A stretch of 10,445 nt of DNA, taken from contig JAITDV010000469.1 in the NCBI GenBank assembly GCA_031282385.1, forward strand, positions 1 through 10,445, given 5' to 3'. This document shows, one piece after another, positions 1 to 6,624 of the stretch. The stretch is from Planctomycetaceae bacterium (lineage in GTDB: Bacteria > Planctomycetota > Planctomycetia > Pirellulales > Thermoguttaceae). Numbering within the stretch: position 1 is the stretch's first letter; each line of letters begins with the position of its first letter. Both the position numbers and the translations under genes were made by a program. The notes under the pieces were generated by a model. The model made no database searches, was not told the DNA's origin, and was given only the letters and a program-made list of their open reading frames with translations.

Positions 1-57
1 TGCTTTCCGATAGGTAAGCAGGCGAAGGTGAAGGAAATTTAAAGTGTGAACAGTTTA
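1..57 (-). repeat. Element C, copy 0 (cut by the window edge, inverted)
   Basis: Read on the minus strand, this is the 5' half of the 103-104 bp dispersed element seen whole at 636-739, 1695-1797 and 6484-6586. It has the terminal inverted-repeat arm (34-57, containing AACTGTTCACAC), then the CGCCTG stem arm and the CTATCGGAAAGCA loop region. The rest lies beyond the window edge. Its outer boundary at 57 abuts palindromic repeat A. It is the only copy in the opposite orientation, so it would face a gene to the left of the window. Confidence 0.8.
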
Positions 58-204
58 AAAACCGCCTTTAACTCCTCCGAGACCACCCCTAACCCCTCCG
101 AAGGAGGGGAATAAGAAGACGCCTCCGAGAGAGGCGAATAATTCCCCTCCTTCGGAGGGGTCAGGGGTGGTCTCCTACAGGTTAACGAAAAGGTCTATTA
201 TTTG
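57..204 (+). repeat. GC-rich palindromic repeat A (inverted partner of 10126-10275)
   Basis: This GC-rich island of about 148 bp stands out in AT-rich sequence. Arms 79-110 and 143-174 are complementary at 31 of 32 positions by eye, and each arm contains its own small palindrome (CCCCTCC-GAA-GGAGGGG). A further hairpin, GCCTC-CGAGA-GAGGC, sits at the centre (121-135), so the whole could extrude as a cruciform or fold as a long RNA hairpin. The outer flanks are shared, in inverted orientation, with the copy near the right end of the window. No open reading frame is evident. It resembles a REP-, BIME- or MITE-like intergenic element; the mechanism is unknown. Confidence 0.9.
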
Positions 205-632
205 GCTGCCTGGACAATATAATTGATGGTAGCGGTAGTTGAACCGGAAATTATGGAGTTTTTTGTGTGGAGCGAGCTTGACAAAGTAATGCTTACGCAA
301 GTTCTAAAATTAATTGTGAATAGTTGCGTTTACTTTATTGCAGCGTTTCCGATAGTCTCGTTTCTATCCTCATAACCCTTAAATTGTATTTCAAGGTTGC
401 TTCGAATGAATAGTTACATTAAAAAAACTTTTTTGTATGATTTTGAGGAGTTGCAAAATCGCACAACCGAGGAATTATTTGTAGTGAAATTGTACGTGTA
501 AATTATGTTAGGCGAGTTTAAATTTAATTTTATGTCGAAGATCGGGAATTAGTTAGTTGCGAAGTCGATATTTGTCAACATGTTAAAAAAATCTTTTAGA
601 TTTATTTTTGTTGGCGCGGAATTTGATCGATA
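205..632. other. Intergenic region without a recognisable gene
   Basis: No convincing reading frame, tRNA or rRNA is seen on either strand. The only recurrent signals are two reverse-oriented copies of the short motif family: TGAATAGTTGC at 317-327 and TGAATAGTTAC at 407-417. The first, read in reverse, continues as AACTATTCACAATTAATTT, which resembles the end of element C. This may be decayed repeat sequence. Confidence 0.5.
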
Positions 633-635
633 TTT

Positions 636-739
636 TAAACTGTTCGCACTTTAAATTTGCTTTACCTTCGCTTGTTTACCTAGCGAAAAGCAAGGCTTTT
701 ATGCATTGGAGTCGCGCAATTTATAGTACGAACAGTATA
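636..739 (+). repeat. Element C, copy 1 (full length, 104 bp)
   Basis: Full-length dispersed element upstream of the PEP-CTERM gene. Terminal arms 636-659 and 716-739 match as inverted repeats at about 19 of 24 positions. An inner stem pairs GCTTG (near 670) with CAAGGC (near 691), where other copies have GCCTG with CAGGC or TAGGC, so pairing is kept despite the changes. A possible promoter lies in the right half: TTTATG, an 18-base spacer, then TATAGT. That would start transcription about 65 bases before the ATG. The promoter reading is inference; the repeat itself is direct observation. Confidence 0.85.
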
Positions 740-794
740 TTTGAGGCATACGTGTTGTTGCTTCGTTTTGCTTTTTTTGAAAAGGAGATTTGAA

Positions 795-1601
795 ATGAAA
801 AAGTTTAGTCAATTTTTGGTGTTTAGTTTATTGGTGTTTTATGCCTCTGTTTTTACGTTTTCTGATGAAACTCGTATTCAACTTTATGGGGTTCATCTTG
901 TTGATCAGAGTGACGATGGGACAAATAATAATTTGTATTCTTTGTTTAACGATTATTTGCAATTAGAAGGCAGTGAGGCATATACAAGCAGTATCGACTT
1001 GTTCAACGAGCGTGGAGTTGATCCTACGACACAATGGATTACATCGGGTTCAAGCTTGCTTCAGGCGTTCAATATGTCTGCTTATAATCATCAACTAAAT
1101 ATTCTGACGTCAACAGGAGAAGAAATTTATAGAATGTATGATGGTGGACCGGATTATAATCCTGATAAAATTTATAGCTTGTCGGATGGTTTGAGTCTTG
1201 ATTTTCAGTTGTTACCTTTTAGGGATAATTACGATTATTTATGGTCGTGGTATTCGGATGCGAATAAGAATGCTTCCGGCAGTGGACCACTTTATTATGA
1301 AAATGATCCGATAGATTGGGGTGATGATAATATTCACATGCTTGCGTTTGATATAACGGATATTTACAATGCGAAAAAAGGTACGTCATTTTCTTCAGTG
1401 TTTATGTTTGGTTGGGAGGATTTGCCTGAAGATCAATGGGGAATTTCTGAGAAAGCGGATTTTGACTATAACGATTCAGTTTTCATTTTGACAAATTTAA
1501 CGCCAACAGTATCAACAACTCCTGAACCGGCAACTTTCTTAATTATTCTGATAGGCGGAGGACTCGTTTCCGCAAGATATTTACGCAGAAAAAAAAGATG
1601 A
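795..1601 (+). CDS. PEP-CTERM sorting domain protein with DUF4114-like motif
   Basis: Predicted exported protein of 268 residues. I chose ATG 795 because an AAGGAG ribosome binding site lies just upstream and the protein then opens with a standard signal peptide (MKKFSQFLVFSLLVFYASVF). An in-frame TTG at 741 would add 18 residues that read through the ribosome binding site and part of element C. The C-terminus has the tripartite exosortase signal: PEP at residues 243-245, a hydrophobic helix (FLIILIGGGLVSA) and a basic tail (RRKKR). Residues 206-227 carry GWEDLP and DFDYND, the acidic pattern of DUF4114-type domains, which may bind calcium. By family knowledge such proteins are exported by Sec, then processed by an exosortase (EpsH/XrtA type) for surface display. 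No exosortase is in the window. The body of the protein is otherwise unrecognised. Confidence 0.85.
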   Translation: MKKFSQFLVFSLLVFYASVFTFSDETRIQLYGVHLVDQSDDGTNNNLYSLFNDYLQLEGSEAYTSSIDLFNERGVDPTTQWITSGSSLLQAFNMSAYNHQLNILTSTGEEIYRMYDGGPDYNPDKIYSLSDGLSLDFQLLPFRDNYDYLWSWYSDANKNASGSGPLYYENDPIDWGDDNIHMLAFDITDIYNAKKGTSFSSVFMFGWEDLPEDQWGISEKADFDYNDSVFILTNLTPTVSTTPEPATFLIILIGGGLVSARYLRRKKR

Positions 1602-1661
1602 GCCGATGGAAATTATTTTGAATTTCAAAATATACTCATTGCAGTGAACTTATATAGGCAA

Positions 1662-1673
1662 CTGAATAGTTAC
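1662..1673 (-). repeat. TAACTATTCAG-family motif downstream of the PEP-CTERM gene
   Basis: On the minus strand this reads GTAACTATTCAGTTGCC. It is one of several copies of a motif also found at 2497, 3912, 3947 (inverted) and 6451. It lies about 60 bases after the PEP-CTERM stop codon and about 20 bases before element C copy 2. No partner arm for a terminator hairpin is obvious here. Confidence 0.5.
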
Positions 1674-1694
1674 GAATTTTATTTTGGGAACTTC

Positions 1695-1797
1695 TAAACT
1701 GTTCACACTTTAAATTTCGTTTACCTCCGCCTGATTATCTATCGGAAAGCAGGCTTTTACGCTCTTGAGTCATGCAATTTATAGTACGCGCAGTATA
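1695..1797 (+). repeat. Element C, copy 2 (full length, 103 bp)
   Basis: Terminal arms 1695-1718 and 1774-1797 pair as inverted repeats at about 17 of 24 positions. The inner stem GCCTG...CAGGC is perfect and is followed by TTTT, so it could also act as a weak terminator or attenuator. A promoter-like pair, TTTACG and TATAGT with an 18-base spacer, lies in the right half. The copy is in the spacer before secG. The sequence from 1798 to 2064 has no convincing gene; near 1901 the string ATCTGTTCAATGTTAAA looks like a further decayed element end. Confidence 0.85.
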
Positions 1798-2064
1798 AGA
1801 TTACCTACCACCTTGTCATTTTGTAAAGATGGGATAAAATTCTACACTTTAGTAAAATTTAGCATCGGCGAATCGAGAACTGTTACATCCAAACGTATGA
1901 ATCTGTTCAATGTTAAACGAGAGTATTTTTAGGAAATTGCGTTTAGATGTCGGATGATATTTTTATTTACGATATTTATGGCAGGAGTTGTGTTGTTTGT
2001 GTTGTAAGGGCGATTGTGGTCTTTACTTTTAGTTTATTGGCTTTAACGTAAGAGAAAATAGAGT

Positions 2065-2454
2065 ATGCTACAGAATCTTTTTATTTTTATTATTTCGTTG
2101 GTTTCGATTTTTTTGATTTGCCTGATTTTGATTCAACGCGGTCGAGGCGGCGGACTTGCCGGTGCATTTGGCGGCATGGGTGGTCAGAGTGCATTTGGTG
2201 CAAAAGCCGGAGACGTTTTTACGCGGGCTACCGTTATAGTAGTTAGCGTTTGGTTCTGTCTTTGTATTCTTTCAATTTTGTTATTGAGCGAAAGACATCG
2301 CGGCGGATTGAGTGACAAGTTGGAAAACACCCCCGCAAAAACAACTCCAAGTACACCAACCACAACTCCAACCCAACAACCATCAAATACAAACGTTATA
2401 ACCCCAACTCCGGCAGCTCCAACAACAACAACAGAATCACCGACACAACCTTGA
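2065..2454 (+). CDS. secG: Preprotein translocase subunit SecG
   Basis: SecG is the small auxiliary membrane subunit of the SecYEG channel and helps SecA-driven export. The 129-residue product has two hydrophobic helices (about residues 5-23 and 55-74). They are joined by the diagnostic Gly-rich loop: QRGRGGGLAGAFGGMGGQSAFG, with AKAGDVFTRAT before helix 2. This loop is the family signature. After about residue 85 comes a Thr/Pro-rich tail (PSTPTTTPTQQP type) with no detectable domain. Tails of variable length are common in SecG of this kind, though this one is long. The ATG at 2065 has only a weak upstream purine stretch. The acyltransferase gene follows 151 bases downstream on the same strand. 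Identification is secure. Confidence 0.93.
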   Translation: MLQNLFIFIISLVSIFLICLILIQRGRGGGLAGAFGGMGGQSAFGAKAGDVFTRATVIVVSVWFCLCILSILLLSERHRGGLSDKLENTPAKTTPSTPTTTPTQQPSNTNVITPTPAAPTTTTESPTQP

Positions 2455-2496
2455 AGTTTTTTTTGTAATTATTCGGTCGTGTGTGTTTTTAATCGG

Positions 2497-2507
2497 TAAC
2501 TATTTAG
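2497..2507 (+). repeat. TAACTATTCAG-family motif downstream of secG
   Basis: TAACTATTTAGTTGTG differs from the nusB-end copy TAACTATTCAGTTGCG by two transitions. It sits 43 bases past the secG stop codon, in line with the placement of other copies just after genes. Confidence 0.4.
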
Positions 2508-2605
2508 TTGTGAGATAATTTTTGGATAATGAGAGTTCATAATTGTTACTGAATATTTGTGTTGAAAATTAAATGTAATTGGTATTGGTATAGGTTTGTT
2601 TTGAG

Positions 2606-3364
2606 GTGTGGTTTAAGGGTTTATCAAATAGTCGATTTCTCTGGAAAATTTTAGGTTTTTCTTGTGCGCAAGTTGTACGTAATCTGATTGGTACTATTGA
2701 TTACAAGTGGGCGTATTATGATCCGATTGTGGATGCTTCTGTGGTGCGGCGAAAGTATATTTGTCTGTTTTGGCATGAGCATATTTTGAGTCCGCTTTTT
2801 TTGCGCCGTAATTGTGGTGCGACAATGTTGCTTAGTCAACATATTGATGCGGAAGTTGTTATAAGTATTGCCCGATATTTTGGCATGGATGCGGTACGAG
2901 GTTCGTCAACACGCGGCGGCGCTTCTGCAATAAAGCAAATGATGTCGTTGAAAAAGCATGATGTAATTGCAATTACGCCGGATGGTCCTAATGGTCCTTA
3001 CAGAACGATGTCGGCGGGTGCGATTTATTTGGCGTCAAAATTACAATTGCCGATTGTTTTGTATGGATTTGGTTATGACAATGCGTGGCGATTTCGTAGT
3101 TGGGATAAATTTGTTTTGCCGTGTCCGTTTTCGCGCGGGCGTGTTATTACGTCGCCGCCGTTTATGGTGCCGTCTAACTTGAACAAGGTTTCTTTGGAAT
3201 ATTACAGAAACCGATTCGAGACAATGTTGACTCAATTGACAGACGAAGCCGAATCATGGGCAACATCAAACGACACAATATTAGGAGAATCTTTTGTAAA
3301 TATAGGACCAAAATGTTCAATAACATATTACGGTGTTGCAAAAAAAGCGGCGGTAGAGGAATAA
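2606..3364 (+). CDS. DUF374 lysophospholipid acyltransferase-like protein
   Basis: The 252-residue protein belongs to the DUF374 (PF04028) branch of the lysophospholipid acyltransferase superfamily, presumed to move an acyl chain onto a lipid at the inner membrane. Visible motifs are FWHEHILSP (H57 the likely catalytic histidine), SQHIDAE (77-83), RGSSTRGG (98-105) and TPDGPNGP (124-131), followed by SAGAIYLASKLQLPIV. These are the hallmarks of the family. The GTG at 2606 is the first possible start after an in-frame TAG at 2591, and it yields MWFKGLSNSRFLWK. A GAGG touches the start codon, so the ribosome binding site is poor. Family proteins are typically about 200-250 residues, so this is full length. 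The exact substrate cannot be read from sequence. Its position between secG and nusB suggests a shared housekeeping transcript. Confidence 0.88.
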   Translation: MWFKGLSNSRFLWKILGFSCAQVVRNLIGTIDYKWAYYDPIVDASVVRRKYICLFWHEHILSPLFLRRNCGATMLLSQHIDAEVVISIARYFGMDAVRGSSTRGGASAIKQMMSLKKHDVIAITPDGPNGPYRTMSAGAIYLASKLQLPIVLYGFGYDNAWRFRSWDKFVLPCPFSRGRVITSPPFMVPSNLNKVSLEYYRNRFETMLTQLTDEAESWATSNDTILGESFVNIGPKCSITYYGVAKKAAVEE

Positions 3365-3461
3365 AATTTACGTACAGTCAAGACAAGACAAGTCAATCTT
3401 TCCCCAAAAAATCAACAAATAACAACATTCAAGGGAGAATCGTTTAATACGTTATCGAATT

Positions 3462-3914
3462 ATGGAAACGATAAATAATATTACGGATTATGCTAGCAGC
3501 AAGTATGGAAATCGTATTCTTGCGAGGACGGTTGCGTTTCAGGTTTTGTATCAGAATGATTTTAATCCTGACTTGCGTAAAGATTTGATTGATGAATTTC
3601 TGGAGAATGAATTACCTGAACACGACGCAATTTATCAATTTGCGCGTAAATTAATTGACGGTGTAGGTGAAAATCTGGACGAGATTGATTCAAAGTTACG
3701 ACGAGGGATACACAATTGGTCGTTAGAGCGGATGTCGGCAATTGATCGCAACATTTTACGTATGGCAACATACGAAATATTTTACATGGACACGCCGCCG
3801 TTGGTTGTGATCAATGAAGCAATAGAACTAGCAAAAAAATTCAGCGGTAAAGACTCCGCCTCATTTGTAAACGGCATACTTGATCAATTAGAAAAGAATG
3901 AAAAAAGAAAATAA
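3462..3914 (+). CDS. nusB: Transcription antitermination factor NusB
   Basis: NusB pairs with NusE (ribosomal protein S10), binds boxA RNA and supports antitermination in rRNA operons. The 150-residue product is of normal length and all helical in appearance. Family motifs are present: ARTVAFQVLYQ (21-31, the RNA-binding N-terminal helix), IDRNILRMATYEI (94-106), and PLVVINEAIELAKKFSGKDS followed by FVNGILD (113-141). The start at 3462 gives a short leader before the first conserved helix. The gene lies 97 bases after the acyltransferase gene. Its TAA stop overlaps the left arm of the terminator at 3912-3957. Identification is secure. Confidence 0.95.
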   Translation: METINNITDYASSKYGNRILARTVAFQVLYQNDFNPDLRKDLIDEFLENELPEHDAIYQFARKLIDGVGENLDEIDSKLRRGIHNWSLERMSAIDRNILRMATYEIFYMDTPPLVVINEAIELAKKFSGKDSASFVNGILDQLEKNEKRK

Positions 3915-3957
3915 CTATTCAGTTGCGTGATGCAGGCAATCCGCGTCTGAATAGTTA
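3912..3957. terminator. Bidirectional intrinsic terminator between convergent genes
   Basis: TAACTATTCAG (3912-3922) and CTGAATAGTTA (3947-3957) form a perfect 11-bp inverted repeat around a 24-base loop. Rightward it is followed by CTTTGTTTTTTC; leftward the minus strand runs TTATTTTCTTTTTTC. Both orientations therefore have a T tract. The nusB TAA is the first three bases of the left arm, and the TAA of the minus-strand gene lies within the right arm. The arms are copies of the dispersed TAACTATTCAG motif. Confidence 0.8.
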
Positions 3958-6141
3958 CTTTGTTTTTTCATCATTTGTATTCGGGTGAGATGATGTGTTT
4001 GTTAGATTTTCTTTTAGTCGCCAAAGTGAAGGGGTTAGTATTGCGTTTGCGCGGATTGTTATTAGTTTTGAGTTTTCGGTAAATTCTGTTTTTGCGTAGA
4101 CAGCGGCGTTTGGGTTTATGTTTGCGGCGATTGATTTTAATTTTTTGAATTGATTTGAATTACCGGAAATTGCGTAGGTTTTACCGAGTTGATAAGCGGA
4201 GAAGACAAAAAACATGTCATAAACCGGTAATGATTTTTCTGTGTTTTCAATTGCGTTTGCGAGTTGTTGTTCTTGTTTTTTGAGATCGTCTGCACGGCAA
4301 ATCGAACAACAAACTGCGTCTTGCCGAACTGCAAGTAAAATATTTATTCCGTTACTGTTCAGATTTTCTGTTACAAAAAAACCCAGAGCCGAATTTTTCA
4401 GCAAATCTGTCAATTTAACCGTTACTCTTGTCAACTTGAATCCGTGTAATTGTCTGTAATCTTTATGCACGTTGGCGGAATAAATATCGGGAAATTCTTT
4501 TGCCATATCTGCGAACATTGAATCAAATGCTTTTTGAAACCGTTCACCTTCTGTAATTTTAAATGCGCCGATAATTCCGTGTTCTGCTGACCATGTTGCG
4601 GCGAGATCGAATTTACCGCTGCGAATCGAACCGAGCAAACCCCAGTAATAACAAACGCCGATACGCCGCAACATAATTTCCAATTTACGGGTATTACTCA
4701 ATTTTTCGCGTGCTTCTTTACCGATTCTTTTTTCTCCGTCAACATCATTGCCTCCGGCAAGCGGAAATTCAGGCAAATAAATTTCAATATTATCTGTTGT
4801 TTGATTACCGTTGTTTTCAATTGTGTTTGCAGGCGACTCAACATTCGTATCATTCTCGTTGCCCTTATTCAATTCTAAAAGAGATGCCAGACGATCTCGA
4901 TGATCTATTTGTTTATTTTTTTGATTTGGTTCAATAGAAGCGTTGGGAGTGTCTGGTTTAATTTTGTTTTGTTCTTGTTTTTGTTTTTTTTGTGATTTCA
5001 ATTCTTGTCGTTCTTCTGTTGTCAAGAGGTATTGCCCGATTGCTTCGTCGAGGATGATTTCGTATTGAGTGCGTTGTAGTTGTGTCATATTGAATGCGAG
5101 GTGAGATGCAAGAATTGCGTTTTCGGGCATGTAAAACGCATGAAACGGACTAGTGATATTATGCCGCTGTTGTAATAATTTTGCTTGTTCGGTGTTTGGG
5201 CGGGCAATTTCAAATTCGCGAATCACGTAATCATTTTTATTTTCATCGTATGAAAAAGTATATTCTAAAAATTCCGCCTGTTCTGCCAAAGAACGAATAT
5301 GTCCGATGGAGAGTCGAGCGGTTGCTTTTTCAATTACTGTTTCGGCTTTGGATAACGCGTCAACTTCCGCTAATGACAACGCCGCACGAGTTGTGAGTTG
5401 CGGGACATTTTTCAAGTCGAATCGTGCTATTAGGAGATTATTGTTTGCGTTTAATTTAGGCAACAATTGAGATGGATTATCGGGCAAGGAGTCGAGTTGA
5501 AATTCTGTTGCAATAAATATCCAACCGTTGCGTTGTTGAACATAGAGCCGTCCAAGAGGCCATTTGATAGTATTTTGTTTTATTACGTAACGTCCGTTGT
5601 CCAATTTTTCGACATAGTTGTTTTCTAATTTTTGAATTATTTTGCTGTCGGGATTTAACGGCATAAAAACCAACGGATAATATAGTATGCCGTCGGTTTG
5701 CAAAATTAAACCGAAAGGTTGTTTGGAATCGAAATGTTCACTGATGAATTGTTCGTACAAATTCAATAATCTTTCAAACATTACCGGACGTTCATTGTTA
5801 CCGTGTTCTTTACGAATTTGTTCTGTAACAATCTGTATTGTTCGTTTGTAGTCTTCAAAACTTGCAATCGAAACAACGATAACAGGTTTTAATTCTTTTC
5901 CGTTGTTGGCGATCAAATTTATTGTTCGTATAGCGCGTTCGAGCAAGCGTTTGTCATCAATTTCGCCGGTTGCGCGGTTAGGTGCAGCTTGTTCGTTTTC
6001 CTGTTGTCCAACTCGATAAGGTTTCCGTGTATCTGATTCCAATATCCGGCGAATCAATTTGCGAATCGGTTGCGCATCCGCTGTACCAATTTGGACGAAA
6101 ATAATTAACATTACAAAAATTATAGAGATTATTTTTTTCAT
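3955..6141 (-). CDS. Large exported protein of unknown function
   Basis: This 728-residue product is not one I recognise. It opens with a clear signal peptide (MKKIISIIFVMLIIFVQIG) and a likely AxA cleavage site at TADAQP. The mature part has a globular-looking region to about residue 375. A low-complexity linker rich in Lys, Gln, Asn and Glu follows at about 378-450, then a second globular region. That region contains RRIGVCYYWGLLGSIRSGK and a CCSIC cluster. No transmembrane segment is evident beyond the signal peptide, so a periplasmic or secreted location is likely. The start at 6141 has no Shine-Dalgarno sequence. A TTTGAC...GTCAAA inverted repeat lies just upstream (6149-6169). Large exported proteins lacking known domains are frequent in Planctomycetota, which fits but does not assign a role. 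Confidence 0.85.
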   Translation of the reverse strand: MKKIISIIFVMLIIFVQIGTADAQPIRKLIRRILESDTRKPYRVGQQENEQAAPNRATGEIDDKRLLERAIRTINLIANNGKELKPVIVVSIASFEDYKRTIQIVTEQIRKEHGNNERPVMFERLLNLYEQFISEHFDSKQPFGLILQTDGILYYPLVFMPLNPDSKIIQKLENNYVEKLDNGRYVIKQNTIKWPLGRLYVQQRNGWIFIATEFQLDSLPDNPSQLLPKLNANNNLLIARFDLKNVPQLTTRAALSLAEVDALSKAETVIEKATARLSIGHIRSLAEQAEFLEYTFSYDENKNDYVIREFEIARPNTEQAKLLQQRHNITSPFHAFYMPENAILASHLAFNMTQLQRTQYEIILDEAIGQYLLTTEERQELKSQKKQKQEQNKIKPDTPNASIEPNQKNKQIDHRDRLASLLELNKGNENDTNVESPANTIENNGNQTTDNIEIYLPEFPLAGGNDVDGEKRIGKEAREKLSNTRKLEIMLRRIGVCYYWGLLGSIRSGKFDLAATWSAEHGIIGAFKITEGERFQKAFDSMFADMAKEFPDIYSANVHKDYRQLHGFKLTRVTVKLTDLLKNSALGFFVTENLNSNGINILLAVRQDAVCCSICRADDLKKQEQQLANAIENTEKSLPVYDMFFVFSAYQLGKTYAISGNSNQFKKLKSIAANINPNAAVYAKTEFTENSKLITIRANAILTPSLWRLKENLTNTSSHPNTNDEKTK

Positions 6142-6255
6142 TTTTATTTTTGACTAAACTCTTGTCAAAGTTCAGCTTGAATATTTTTGTATTATTTAAG
6201 GGAATTTAATATTCGCGTGAAATGATAATTGAATTTTTTGTTCGGGAGAGATGAC

Positions 6256-6414
6256 ATGTTGGCAGAAAGTAATTTGACTGATCGTAAATCATCTTACAAA
6301 AGCATTGTTGACGTGAAACAGATATTGCGTGCGAAAATGTTACTCATATACGAAAAATTGTCAATCCCTTTGCAAAAAAATTTTTGTACAAGATTGCAAA
6401 AAGATTTTGACTAG
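6256..6414 (+). CDS. Possible small protein (52 residues), uncertain
   Basis: An ATG at 6256 follows GGGAGAG (6244-6250) at a workable five-base spacing and opens a 52-codon frame beginning MLAESNLTDRKSSYKS. An in-frame TTG at 6229 is a less likely start. The product is charged (many Lys, Arg and Asp), has no signal peptide or membrane helix and matches no family I know. It lies alone in the divergent spacer between the 728-residue and 319-residue protein genes. The ribosome binding site is the main argument for it; a chance frame in AT-rich spacer remains quite possible. Confidence 0.3.
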   Translation: MLAESNLTDRKSSYKSIVDVKQILRAKMLLIYEKLSIPLQKNFCTRLQKDFD

Positions 6415-6425
6415 TTAGCTCCTTG

Positions 6426-6452
6426 TTGACTCGTGTCAAATATGATTATAAA
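6426..6452 (+). promoter_or_regulatory. Possible promoter with TTGAC palindrome
   Basis: TTGAC-TCGT-GTCAA (6426-6439) is a perfect short inverted repeat that includes a TTGACT -35-like hexamer. TATAAA follows at 6447-6452 with a 15-base spacer, slightly short for sigma-70. If active it would transcribe element C copy 3 and the 319-residue protein gene. Weak evidence. Confidence 0.25.
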
Positions 6453-6472
6453 CTATTCAGTAATTATTCAGT
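6451..6472 (+). repeat. Tandem pair of the TATTCAGT motif
   Basis: AACTATTCAGT is followed directly by AATTATTCAGT, an 11-base tandem duplication differing at one base. It belongs to the TAACTATTCAG motif family and lies 12 bases before element C copy 3, in the same relative order as the 1662/1695 pair. Confidence 0.55.
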
Positions 6473-6483
6473 AGCGTGCGTTT

Positions 6484-6586
6484 TAAACTGTTCACATTTT
6501 AAATTCCCTTTACCTTTGCCTGTTGACCTATCGGAAAATAGGCTTTTACGCTTTTGAGTTACGCAATTTACAGTACGAGCGGTTTA
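6484..6586 (+). repeat. Element C, copy 3 (full length, 103 bp)
   Basis: Terminal arms 6484-6507 and 6563-6586 pair as inverted repeats at about 17 of 24 positions. The inner stem is GCCTG with TAGGC, keeping pairing through a G-U wobble where other copies have CAGGC. The element ends 38 bases before the start codon of the 319-residue protein gene. The promoter-like hexamers seen in copy 2 are present but weaker (TTTACG and TACAGT). Confidence 0.85.
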
Positions 6587-6624
6587 CTTTGGTAATCAAG
6601 AAAATTTTTTGAAATTTTATAGCG

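Noticed and set aside
205..632. tRNA or other structured RNA gene in the left spacer
   Set aside because: No T-loop GGTTCRA block with matching acceptor stem was found on either strand.
608..793. 61-codon + strand frame before the PEP-CTERM gene
   Set aside because: It lies mostly within element C copy 1, has no ribosome binding site and ends inside the leader of the next gene.
741..794. Upstream TTG start for the PEP-CTERM gene
   Set aside because: The added residues translate the AAGGAG ribosome binding site and would place a second basic segment before a normal signal peptide.
1947..2051. 34-codon frame before secG with a hydrophobic second half (VVCVVRAIVVFTFSLLALT)
   Set aside because: Short, weak ribosome binding site, and hydrophobic codons are expected by chance in T-rich spacer. 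Not excluded, but unsupported.
2651..2842. Minus-strand frames inside the acyltransferase gene, and similar ones inside nusB and the ATPase gene
   Set aside because: They are antisense to well-supported genes and show no protein-like motifs or start signals.
6149..6169. TTTGAC...GTCAAA repeat as the promoter of the 728-residue protein gene
   Set aside because: A -10 placed from this -35 would fall almost on the start codon; noted as an inverted repeat only.
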